A stretch of DNA of 64,000 bases from Phoronis australis (Eukaryota; Phoronida; Phoronidae), in contig NMRA01000634.1 in the NCBI GenBank assembly GCA_002633005.1, positions 36,983-100,982 on the forward strand. Reading direction: 5' to 3'. The notes beneath the pieces are model-generated. The model had not been told where the DNA came from. It saw nothing but the letters and a program-made list of their open reading frames with translations, and did not search any database. The position numbers were made by a program, and so were the translations under genes. This document shows, in pieces, positions 22,921-34,900 of the stretch. Each line of letters opens with the position of its first letter. Position 1 is the first letter of the stretch.

Positions 22921-25793
22921 ATTGATACTCCGGGTGTTTTACAACTGCATAATGTTCTCACGGGATGCAGCAACGTGGAATGTCAGTTGATAGAACCAGT
23001 TTGGGCGGATATCACTTATACTGGATTTCTTGTTTTTTAACTTCTTTTGACATCAGTGTATCTACGTTGTAAGAAAGCTCTCACCATTGTTTAACTACGA
23101 GTGGTGATGGAGAAATGGTATGTATTATATACTTTCATATCTTTTCATTTTCATATAACAAAAGCATGATTGTACTATACATTTCTTTAATTCCTTTGCT
23201 CCAGTGTACACTGTAACTACGGAGCACATCGACCATCTTTTGTGTGAAACATCAAATAATGTTACCTTACATTGTATTATCCACTTTTTCATTGTTTTTA
23301 AAGTTAGTAAAAAGCATTTTGGTGATTCCATCTCAATTATTTAGAATATGGTGCAGCACTTTTATAGCGAATAGAGGTTTCATGACGGCTTGAGGTTTAA
23401 TATCCGAACTCGAATTCAAATTTCAAGTTATTTTCGACAGTTTATCTTTTAACTTATTGTGATCTTAAATGCATTAAGGCTTACTTAAACAAGTATCCAG
23501 TCCAATTCCACACTTGATGACCGCTATATTATAGCTACAAACTCGAGTTCAGACTCGAAATTTCGAGATCACTCGTAAGTAGTGCAGAAAATTTACAAAA
23601 CTTTGGAATTCTACTTTAAACAGTCAGTAGTCAATATTGTTATTGATACCCCTGTTCTTTGAATAACTAAAACTCAATTCGACGATTTTCGTTGTGAGTT
23701 GGTGTTGCTCGGTAGCCATGTAATATCAATTTTCATTCAAGCCACTCGCACGTCAGAGTTTGTTATTCTTAATCTGACCATTTAACATTTAAATGATGTA
23801 GAAAGAAGTCTCCTTATCTTAATGTAAGTAGCCTATAATGGGTGGCACTGCAGTAATGGCTGAATACGCCATCTGGTGGCCCAACTAAGATGGCCTCGAA
23901 CTAACTTTAGCACCAGGTATCCCTGAAGTGTTGGACAAACCAATCGTGATATGGGACTGCCTATGAAGGATGTGTACTTATTGTTGAAATTGCCATTGTT
24001 TATTTGAATATGAATAGGGTTGTCTAGTTTGTTATTATTTTCATTGTATTACTGTTATTATTAGTTTTTATTGTCACAAAATGTTAAATTATTACCAATA
24101 TTACAATTTTTATTTTTATTTTTAAAATAACCGTTACTATTCTTATCATTTTATTATTAATAATAATGTTTGATTACTCATGTTTGAGCATTTGCAGACC
24201 TATACGCCTACATCCGTTCTAATGCAGCCATCCTTTCTTCTTTTTTCAAACGAAACATTTTAAAACTTGTCACGCAGAATATGTCAAATTCCTGACACAG
24301 CACTTCCACTTCTGCCTTGCGACATTTGAAGTACACTGCGACTGATATTTTTTCCACTCATGTAGTTGTTCTGCTTCAAACGAACTAGAAGTTTATTGTT
24401 GAAAGCGAGTATGCAACTGTCATTATTAACCAACAGAGCTCTATTTGTATGGCTCTGCTTAATCTCCCGTATGTGAATGTTTAACGTCACAATCATGCCC
24501 GCAATGACATGACAAATTTCATGTTATCAATGGTGATTATAACGCAGTTGCTATTAAAATCGAACAGTCTCCTATGTTATTGCCACCTTTAATTTCATCC
24601 ATTTTATGACAGTTTCCACCAGCATTATCTGTTTAAGTTGTTAAGAAGCAACAAATGTGACTTCTACACACTTCTAACACGAAAGTAAAACAATAGTTAT
24701 AGCCTTTTAGAATATTACTACTACACATTTTCCTTAGCGAGACACTATTTTCTCCTCATTTTAAATCAATTTCAGTACAAGTCTAACGCACTGGTGATTG
24801 CAAACAAATAAGAGATAGAATGTACGAAACGATCTACTTTATTTGTTACCTTATATTGATGAGACCGATGGTATGATCTTATTGATTTAATCAGGGCTAG
24901 CAAAGCAAAGGATGTCTGGAATGAAACAATAAATCTGAAAGGTTTTGAAGTGCTCAAATTTGGTTTTTCACCTTGCGAACTCACTTGAATGCGTCACTAG
25001 CAAGGAACTGAATTGAATGCATAAATTCACGCATCCTAAACACAAATTCAACCCCAGTGGTTCTTTTTTCACATTTTAGATATACTTTAATCATATCCAG
25101 CTTCCCTATTTCAATAGTCGTCCACGACAGTGGTGTAATTCTAATGAAACGTGATTTGCGGTAACCTTAAAAGGACACTATACCCGGCTTGGGTGTATCA
25201 ACAGCTAATTAAACGACATTCCGTCCAGTTCTTTGAAACGAAATAATGCTCTGTAATTCTCGACTACCGTAAAATTTAGAGGAAAATTTGAAAACTCCGT
25301 TCAGAGTTTGCTAAACGGGCAAGCGTGACCTACGCTTTTAACGAATTGCACTTCAACTGTGGGAAAAGACCACCTAGCAAGAACGATAATGTCCAATTTG
25401 TGAAACAGAGGGTGTGAGTTATTGGTTCATTCCGGCTTTTATCTGTGAAGATTGACCCCAATGATGCAGTACCAGGTGACCGAACGAGAACTGCTTGAAA
25501 TCATCAAAACACTTTAGTATCTTTTAAGGGTATACGGTTCTCCACATCTTAAGGGTGCTCAAGGTCGTGTAAATACAATAAGCGATCATGTAAGCAGCAA
25601 AAGGCCTACCAATCTAACGAGCAAACCAGAGAACAGGTGCATTAGTGGTCGTATGATCATACAACAATGGTATTTGAATGTCACTTTGTGAATGTTCGCA
25701 TTAAACTGAGATTTTCCGGGATGGTTCGATTTTCGCATGACTAGTGAGAAACATTGAAAAGTGCAATTATGTGGAACTCACGAGTGCAAACCA
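22921..25793. other. Gene 1 3' flank and spacer, nothing recognised
   Basis: The 3' UTR of gene 1 must begin at 22921; its end is unknown. AT-rich sequence with no convincing polyadenylation signal nearby, no long ORF and no recognised element up to the MITE at 25794. A short AT-only tract (tttttatttttattttt) lies near 24105. Confidence 0.55.
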
Positions 25794-26021
25794 CATGCGC
25801 GCACCCAGGGGGGGGCTCGGGGGGGCTCGAAAGAAGTGGCGATGTGGGCAAAATGTCGGCCTCAGAGAAACAAAAACCCCGAAAAAGTAGAAAACGAGAT
25901 TAACAAAATTCGGCGAATGTACAATTCCTAGCTTTGAATGTACCCCGCGAATCTTAGTAAAAGGTCTACATTCTCAAAAATTCGAGCCCCCGCCCCGCAT
26001 GTTAGGCTACGTGCGCGCATG
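25794..26021 (+). mobile_element. MITE family 1, copy B
   Basis: 228 bp bounded by catgcgcgcacccaggg and tacgtgcgcgcatg, with inner ggggggctcg on the left and attcgagcccccgcc on the right as a longer imperfect inverted repeat. The centre (caaaaaccccgaaaaagtag) is a diverged form of the one in copy C. No coding capacity. Confidence 0.8.
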
Positions 26022-26829
26022 AATCAGCACTACAAATAGATGAATATTTAAATGCAACATTCAGTGCAAAAGACGCAGATGTATTATGATACAGTCGACG
26101 AATTAAGGTTATGTAGGACTTGTCTGTACATTTAGCCTAATATCAACAAAACAATAAAATTTAACTCGGCCAGAGTATATATTTCCTGTAAGTAGAAATT
26201 GTGTACTAGAGTCTCTCAAACAGCCTCAGGATGGTACTGGGTTTTGAAATGCTGATGATCGAAGATTATTGCAGATCTTGACCACAAATTACAACATCTG
26301 CTATTATAAATAACACAAATTAGACTGCAACAGTCATCAAAGAAGTTGTACACCTCAAGAAAACACAAACGAAGACACGCTGGCGCACGCTTACCACACA
26401 AGGTTGGGCAGTGTACATTTTGCTGTCAACTATATGAGTTTCACAAGCGCACGTGTCCTATTATGGCCAAAGGACGTGAAAAATGCGGAGGATGAAACCA
26501 TTTCGATGTGCAAGAAATCATAACACAAACATGATCAGCTCCAACTATAATAAAACGTTATGAGTATTAATACTGTTTCCACTCACGCATGCGTACGACT
26601 GGCTATTGAGAACAAAGTTCTCAATTTGTTTAACGACATAGGGAGCCTTGTAAACAAATTAGAGGCAAGGTATATCTGTAGTATCTCCCTACAGCAGTAC
26701 AAGCGTGTCTTTAAAATGTGGCACGATTCCAAGAAGACAGCCTTAGGTGAATGCCGACTAACACGAAGAAACTTAGCAAACATCAGACAAAATGATATGC
26801 GCTTTGTAGTAAGTCCTTTCGGGTTTGTA

Positions 26830-27420
26830 TGCCTGCTTTCCAGCAAGAAGATTGTCACCGGGGTCAACAACGTCAACGGACATGAATCTGACAATACTAT
26901 TGATAACCTCCGAGCTGTATTTGGTAGAGATCTTAAAAGTTAGATTGCGTGAAGTTTACTTGACTGTCGAAGCAAATGTAACCCTAATGGTTCCCCCTGC
27001 TAAACGCATTCTTGTAGCCCTTATACCCTAACAGAAAGCTGAGTGTGCCATACATGGGTCATGTGATCAATGCAGATGGATTAAAAGCTGACTCCAAGAA
27101 GCCAGAATCCGTGATACAGATGCCAAAGCAAGAGACTGTTGTTAACGTCCAGCGACTGGGATGTTCCATCAACTGAGTTGCAAAGTTCGTCCTTCGACTT
27201 GTCGATGCCAGAGAACCCATCCGCCTCTTAACAAGACAGATGGATTATGGAAATGGAGTGACCGTGGCCCCCTGGAAAAAAATCCATGAAGTGAATAATT
27301 TAATATCTCGTGCACACGTTCTCTGGTATTACAAGCCCGACCAGCCCATCGTAGTCTAGTGTGATTTCAGCTACAAATTAGGGCTGGAAGCGCCTTTCCT
27401 ACAAGTGGAGAGTTCAAGGC
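26830..27420 (+). mobile_element. Gypsy-like LTR retrotransposon pol fragment (degraded)
   Basis: From 27030 the + strand reads VPYMGHVINADGLKADSKKP, then ESVIQMPKQETVVNVQRLG, EPIRLLTRQ, LISRAHVLWYYKPDQPIVV and CDFSYKLGLEA with frame breaks. This is the end of a Ty3/Gypsy reverse transcriptase (YMGH-x-I-x-x-x-G) running into RNase H (D-x-S-x-x-G-L-x-A). Several stops and shifts make it inactive. No LTRs were seen around it. Confidence 0.75.
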
Positions 27421-27772
27421 TAAATATGGGGGATTCACAAACGCCTTTATAGCGCCAGTCGATATTTCTTTATTTTTTACCACATATAGAAAACAGCACC
27501 ATACTATATTTGAAATTTGAAACTAAACAATTTTTAAATAGGCAAAAGGAAAGCTACTGAGGTACTGGTAATAATATCAAATGTTAAAGAAAAACTGACG
27601 CATATTCAAGTATAATAGTGATTGAAAAGTAGGTAAAAAATTAGCGAGGTCAAAAGTTTGTATAGTTTGAATGGATTAATTCCAGATTTTATCATGTTGG
27701 TTCAGGGAGCGAAAGAGCAATTCGCGTTGATGGCTGTATGCAGATGGAGCATTTCATAAAGAAATGATCTCC

Positions 27773-28034
27773 CATGCGCGCACCCAGCCTTTAATACGGG
27801 GGGCTCGAATTTCTGACATGTGGACCATTTGCTCACAAAAAAGCGGGAAGACTAAAAAAGAAAAAAAACGGGGTACTACCTTCACAGCTGTGAATTGTGC
27901 GTTTGCGCATTTGTTTGCTGGAATTTTGTCACGTTTTTTCGGACTTCTTGTTTCACTGAGGCGGATCTTTTTACCCACTTTGCTAAATGGGGGGCTCATT
28001 TGAGACCCACGAACCCGCCCTGGGTGCGCGCATG
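27773..28034 (+). mobile_element. MITE family 1, copy C (best copy)
   Basis: 262 bp with perfect 15-bp terminal inverted repeats (catgcgcgcacccag / ctgggtgcgcgcatg) and sub-terminal ggggggctc blocks in inverse orientation at both ends. The centre is A/T-rich (aaaaaagaaaaaaaacgggg). The overlapping + and - ORFs of 79-100 codons come from the element itself and are not genes. Confidence 0.88.
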
Positions 28035-30580
28035 TCCCCTGTGTTGATCTCTCCAACTAGACATAGTTGGTTCTATAAGAGAAATTCCGAGTCCATAAAT
28101 TAATTGATTTCATAAATTATATATGATTCACGCGCACTCATATGTGTCTAGTTACATCAACACTTTGGTTATGACGTACAGTGCAGAATCAATGAGCGTC
28201 AACAGAAATACAAGTGAATCAATAATAATGATGTATTGTTTGTTCCAAAACTACATAGATCGATCTATATAGATTGGTGGTCTTAGGTCTGGCCGCGGTA
28301 CATTGAACTTGGTATTAATTGAAATCGTTTTGAAATTCAATGTCGTAATAGGTGGAGGCAACCTGGTAAATGAAGTCCCACGTTTTTCAAGAGCGGATTG
28401 TATGAGAGAGGCATTTCAAACTACATGTACGTCAATAGCGGAGTTGCAACCGAATCGATTTAACGATTGCGCATGTCCAGAAATTAGGGTGCGCAAAGGC
28501 TATTGGGATTGATTAGGGTATATGAAATGGTCGATTGGTTTGCACTACGTGTGATTTGTGTGCATTAATTTAAAACTACTCTGCTGTATGTAATTCTGCC
28601 GCTATTCGCTCATGCCCCGATAAGTGCCCCAACGCGTTTTCAGACTTTGCTAAAGTAAGCGCACAGCCCGTGAACTACCTGCGAAAAATGCCTTACCTAC
28701 AGTTCTTACGTCTCCAATTTATCAATTGAACGATCCGACAGTCCTGAATTTGTAGACCGCGAGCCTCACCGTTATGTCCGTACACATTTCAAACTTACGA
28801 CGCGATTCAAAAAGAACGCAGAAGTTTTGCTGCTCTTGCGAGGGGTGTGCCCCACTATGCGGGTCTGTACTTTAAAAACAAACGCAGCGTACTTGTCAGC
28901 GGGATTGCATTGTTTCTTTCCGGTACAGATCTTCTCCGGCCTCAACCAAACTTCTTTGTACACGTGAAAACCTTGAATCGAAGACTAATAAAAAAAACTC
29001 AACCAGTGTTAGCACGCGGCCAAGAAGCGCGTGCTGCATAATGTACCGGCTGTCATCTAAGACATTTAGTCGGGAACTTTCTATTCATGAAACGGGTAAC
29101 ATGGCATCGGCAAGAAATAAATATTGGCACTAATTTCGAAACTTTCTAATACCGTATAAAACTTTTGCATTATTTTTAAGAGAAATTATTTAACTAATCA
29201 TAATTGGTGTTTTTAAAGTCAAAATGACCCACCGATAGTGAATACATTCTCACCCTTACACCCCAAATCTTCCGGAAAATAGCTGTTACACTACGGTCAC
29301 GCATCCACTCACCCGGCGACTCAATGAGTGACATTTACATATCGGTTTTACCGAAACATCTCGAACGCTTTTAGCAGATGAGGCCAGCAAGTGCTAAGTT
29401 AAATATTAAAACACGCTCTGCTTGACTGCTTGAGTTTACTTAATTTCTTTGGATACAACGCACACCGAGATCATTAGATCGCATTTACTCTGACAAAATG
29501 AACTCTGATGACAAGCACACGCACGCTTACTCTCACACACACGCATACAAGCTTCAAAACAAACGTCACGTGACAACAACATGTGTGTTCCTGCAGAGAC
29601 TTTTCTCGTGTTGCGGGATACAATCTAGCGCAGATTTGGACTTAATCTGCAGTTAATACAGACTCCACGAGAACGGAAAAATCTTGGAGGCGCTATCTGG
29701 AAAATTTGAGGAGGATTTTAGGCAATTTGGTGAGTCGAAGCTGTATTCTTATTCAAGAATTCAAACCCTATCGACGCTTGCGAGACCGGCAGCTACGCAT
29801 TTGTCGGCAAGATTTCGCTCTGGGATTTCAGCACAATTTTCTGAAAAATGATCGTAATTTAACAACGAATTTAGATAGCAATGCACTACAATTTTGTAGA
29901 AAGTAAATAATAATATTCTGCACGCTTTATCTTTGCGCGTTAATGCATATAGTGTGCGTGAGTTGACCAAGAAGAGGTGATTGTGCAGAGGCATCATCCT
30001 CAAAATTGCTCATGTTGGCTTGGTTCTGGTCAAGCAAAAACAATTTTTTATCACTATCAATCGCCGTGGAGTATTTGTTACTGTTTCTTTCAAGGGAGAT
30101 ATTGTTAGGCAGTTTCCAAGGTACGTTTTCTTGCCGCCCTCAAAATGAGTGCTGCATACTTTATCACCGGCTACAAAGTCGGAAAGAATTCTATAAAACG
30201 GCCTTTGCTACCAGCTCTACCGATGTCTCTGACCCATGATTAACGCAGTTCTTGATCCTTGGGAAACAGGTAGTAACTAAAATCTTTATCTCGCTAACTG
30301 GTATTATAGAATGCCAGGCACACAACACGTAAAACCTCCCTGTGGCCGGTTCGCCCCCACGCTTGACGACGTACTTGTTTACCGGCTTAACCACAATGCA
30401 ACATTCTGACCCATTTCCAATATGGCAGCGTTGCAACTCAGCTTTTATAAATATAAATTATGTGCATGCATTTTGTCGCTATCGCGTCCGTCGTCCGAAA
30501 TTGTAGCTTTCAAACCCCAAGCAGGATCTCCATGGTAGTGTTCCTAAAGAAACTGCATGTGGCATCAAAATTTGGATTGA
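28035..30580. other. Spacer between genes 1 and 2, nothing recognised
   Basis: About 2.5 kb without a recognised gene. ORFs such as 28303-28512 and 28847-29041 show no known domain and have no matching sequence elsewhere in the window. A short CA/CG-rich run (cacacgcacgcttactctca) lies near 29516. Confidence 0.5.
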
Positions 30581-30589
30581 TCCGACGAC

Positions 30590-31110
30590 TGCTGTGTTCC
30601 CTAGCGGCAGTGCTAGTTTTTTTGGCGTTTGCCTCTGTGTCTACCAAGTTCCTACAATGTATATGCGTTTGTAATTACATAGTATAGCCATCATCGTGAC
30701 CGGAGGTCCGGTCCATACATGTATCTCAAAAATCGAGGTCAGATTTTGGTGAAATTTGACATACGGGCGATTGGCATCACAAATGCGGCGCATGCCACTT
30801 TGCAGTTTGCCCCAAACCCAAAGGCCAGCGGGGTCTTCTCTGTAGGAGTCTTTTCATGTTCATATCTGGACAACAGATTGGCGGATTTCAATTAAACTTT
30901 ACATTCAGAGGCTTTTCGGAGAGATTCGGTCACTGCATCTCCTCCAAGTGGCCATTTGGGTATCGACTAATGCTTTTTCAATACTTTTGGAGACAACGTT
31001 TCTGGATGATACCTCAAGAACCAATTAACTGATTCCAATGGCACTTAACACAGTATGTTAGGGTAATACACCGGCAATAGTGGTTTTTTCGGGCACGATT
31101 CGGTAACTGC
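30590..31110. repeat. Diverged repeat block of the 'CTAGTGGCA' family
   Basis: Shares phrases with the block at 7920-9720 (tttttttggcgtttgcctct) and with 40100-40940 (ccaattaactgattccaatg, gattcggtaactgcagctcc). It consists of short related sub-units and no coding sequence. It lies in the spacer upstream of gene 2. Confidence 0.5.
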
Positions 31111-31884
31111 AGCTCCTTTTTGATATATGACAGCTTCCAGTTTTAATCCGATTCCAACAAGTGCTGTGCACTATTATGTCATTCTATTTGCAAAATTTAG
31201 ATGGATGTTCTTTGCATCTGCCAATTTGTATGCGCGTAATACTGTATCCCTGTGTGGCATTTTTATTTTCCTTTCTAGAAAACTGCTCATTTTTATTTTT
31301 TCGTTTGATGTTAATTTAAAAAGGTGAGGCACTAACCCCTGTTGTCTATTCTGACTATTGTATTCAATTTGCGTCGCTTCATCCATGTACCTCATGTGAA
31401 CTAATAAGCAGCCCTTAGAAACCGCTGTCAATTCTCAAGAGCGTTGAGCAACTTTGAAAATTTCTTACAAAACCTGCCAAATTGACAAACACGACTAACC
31501 CGTTGGGCAAGTTAAGTGACATTATGATCAACTTTTTGACACAACCAGAAGGCGATGAAAATCTATCCCTAAGTAATCGTTTTGTCTCTCTGGGAAAGTG
31601 CAAGTCATGCAAGAGTAAGACTAAGACGAAACCAGGTCTTGAAAAAATCCTCAATCCAGAGCAAAATATTCCGTCCTGCATGTCACCATCTACAACCAGA
31701 TTGTCATTGTATTACAGTACAAATAACCAGCCCCGTCTTTCACCTTGTCACTATTCAATACATTAATTCACCATCGATTGACATCGTGCTTCCCCGGATT
31801 GTGTTCCTCTCTTTGTTTCATTGCTCAACAACGATCATTTAATATTAAGGCTATTGAAGTGGGGTACGCTGTTACGGCGAAGTG
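31111..31884. other. Upstream region of gene 2
   Basis: The 5' flank of the signal-peptide exon. The promoter and 5' UTR should be here, but no TATA box or initiator can be fixed with confidence. Small ORFs are taken as chance. Confidence 0.45.
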
Positions 31885-31933
31885 ATGTCGCGAGCGTTTG
31901 TGCTGTTGTCACTTCTTTATATTCCTTGCTCAG
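31885..31933 (+). CDS. Gene 2 first exon: signal peptide
   Basis: The ATG at 31885-31887 opens a 16-codon exon ending in phase 1 before gtaagt. It encodes M-S-R-A then a hydrophobic stretch ([12 protein letters not shown]), a typical short signal peptide with cleavage expected near the exon border. It joins in frame to the PAN exon 32552-32788. A purine (G) at -3 supports the start. The transcription start and any upstream non-coding exon cannot be placed. Confidence 0.78.
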
Positions 31934-34900
31934 GTAAGTGGGAAAGCTTTTTGATAATTTAGAGAGACACTAGAAAATTTACGAAACATGGCCTAGCAAA
32001 GGGATGTTATGCTACTGCTAACAATTACATGACATCTTTAACGCACTTTGAAGCAAAGCCTGTTGAACTTACTTCATTCTGAAACTGCATGAAACGTAAT
32101 CTACGTTGTTAGTCGCCATGGAATTGGGTGAAATATTTTCTATCTGAAAGTCTTTTGTTTAGCGCACACACCAGACATGTGTTTCGCATACATTTCAACG
32201 AAACAAATACGATAGGATAAAGTGCCATATGGCGGTACAGTCAAGAAGATTTTGCTTGCAAAAACTGCCTAGGTTACGTGGTCAACAAGCTATGACGAGT
32301 GTAATTACGACAGACTGCTCGGAATCACATTGATCCTTGACCTGCTTCCCGTTCAGTAACGCTAGGACCTCGCTAAAAAGCAAGATTTTGTGAGATTACG
32401 TGAGTAATTGCAGTGTATTTCAAATGAGAACATGTGACTTTGACTACTATGCTTTTCAGCACAAATACGTTCATCAACTCCACGAGACTAGTTACATACA
32501 ATTTAAATGATGCAAATGTATTAATTTGAAATTTTTTACTACTTTTAACAGGTTATTATTTTATTAAGTATTCGAGCAAATCAGTTAACACCAGTCCTGG
32601 TGACGAAGAGACACACTGGGCAGTTACAGTGCCACAGTGTGAGCGCCTTTGTGAGCAGTGGTCGCCATGCAAGTCATTTACCTACAGTGCTGGAGACGGG
32701 AAGTGCACACTATACAAACAAGACAGGAACTACTTTATAGGGGCCGGACACTATGTCACCCAATCGGGAGTCGACTTTCGCGACAGAGGTAATTTTATTT
32801 AAACCTCGTGTAGATAGTCGCCATTCTTTCTTCTTGTAGTTGCATTGCTCCGTGTAAATGGCTCTAATGGAACTGGTCCAACGTCTAAGGCGCACCTTCT
32901 GCAAATCATTATTTACATCTTATTTTATACTATTGTGTATACTAGTTATGATCAAGAGTAATTCGGAATCGTCGCGCTGCGGCAAAATCACCCCATGTAT
33001 GCTTTAGTGTTTTGTTAAGCAATATATTGTGATATTAAATCTCGAAATATTGTCTCTCTTCGAGCGCGAAATTCTGTGAATTACAAAATCATTTAGTCAT
33101 ACGGCTATTTTTGGTGTGACCGTCCTCCAGAGAGAGGGGGGAGGGAGGAGCATTGAAGCCTATGAATCTCGAAGGCAAAAGCCAATACTCATCGATAAAC
33201 ACGTAATACAGGTAAGCAACAGAAAATACGATAATTATTATTTCCCATGCATACGCTTAACATACGAATGGAAGACAAAATACGAAACCAATGGTATGAG
33301 TACTTCAATAAATAAATGAATAATGGCCAACGATTTTCATGTAACTTCGTGAGCCATTTTAAAATTCTGTTCCTGAAACTCATTAGATGTCGGTATCTGC
33401 CTTAGGAGAGTCTGCCCTGAAGCAGCCTCTTGTGTTTGACTGGCACAAAAGATTCAAAGATGCAAAGGACAGTCTCAAGGATGGCCAGCTTAAAGCCATG
33501 CTCTCCACAACAATGACGTCGTTGTACCGGCTGCTGCTCCATCAAAACTTATGGCTGACAGAAATTTGACCAGTTGGGGGACATGTACTTGGTTGCAATC
33601 TCGTTTGGAACCTGACAAAAGAGTTTTTGGGGGATTTGAATAGGATGCCAAGAAAATTTGTGGCAGGTCAAAAGGGAACAGCGTGGACACAAAGTCATTC
33701 TGTCTTGTGAACGTGGCACTGAATACACGAAACACGTCAACATTTTTGTTCGTTTAACTTATTCCGATTCAACATAACTATTTTATTACTTGTATGGGTG
33801 TTCATACTTTTTATTGCGTTACTTGTTAGAGATCATATCCAGATGAATCTGGTTTGATTTCATCATTTTCAAGGTACCCAGAATTCTTTGCAGATTTATT
33901 TTTCATTGCGCTGGTCTAAATGGGGAGCAAGTTGTATTGACAGACCATGTTGTCTACCTGAGACAGTCGTATCCCAAAGAACCCAATGTACCCGTTTCGT
34001 TTGTTCACTGCCAAACCCACATATCTACCCCAAACACAGCGTGTCTATTTCTAACAAGATCTGTGATATTTTATTAACTTCCTTTTGGTCACTTCTGTAT
34101 TTCAGTCATGAGCTGCTACTTCGACAGTATCGCCAAGAGTAAACTGAGTTACGTGAATAAAACCACAACTGCAGCGGATTATCTGGTTTGCCAGCAACAC
34201 TGCCTGGATGAAACAGCGTTTGATTGTAAATCGGTGAACTATTACGCCAGCACGTCGACCTGTGAGTTGAATCATGAAAATGTGGACACTGTTACATCGG
34301 TCGCTCAATGGTATTCAAGCTCCACCTCACAGTATTATGGCAAGACATGCCCAGACAATCGTAAGCAAAATTTTTCTTCATAGTACATGTATCTCACAGT
34401 AACGACATACTGACGCTTTCAAACTGGTCAAGTTGCGTAATTTCCGCCATTGAAATTGCACAGCAGCCAGAAAGTTCTGGCAGTCAACTTTATTAAGTAA
34501 CATTCAATGTCTTTGCTTGGAAATATCAGCATATTCATGAATGTACGTATGTTTCATTCAGTTGGTTTCGGACATTTATCTTTGACACAACGATTAAGAT
34601 ATTAAATCGAAAATACTGTCTTACTTAACTTTATGGTGTAATCCCATTGTAATTATAATCTCACTGTATTGTGAGCATGCCAATATGAAATACGATTTCT
34701 GACAACGTTTCTCATTGAATTGTAGCATGTCAAAGCGGTTGGCATACATGGCGCGGGCAGTGTTACAAGTTTGTCACCGAAAAAGCTCCTGCGCACTCCA
34801 GCAACGCGTGGCTTAACGCCGTCGAAGGATGCGCTGCGGAGTCGAGTGTGTTAACGAGTATAAACAGCGCACAGGAAATGGATTTCATAAAAATCTTGGC

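Noticed and set aside
26560-26943. ORF of 127 codons upstream of the Gypsy fragment
   Set aside because: No recognisable gag, protease or RT motif; may belong to the element but cannot be supported.
27754-28056. ORFs of 79-100 codons on both strands
   Set aside because: They lie within MITE copy C and result from its inverted-repeat sequence.
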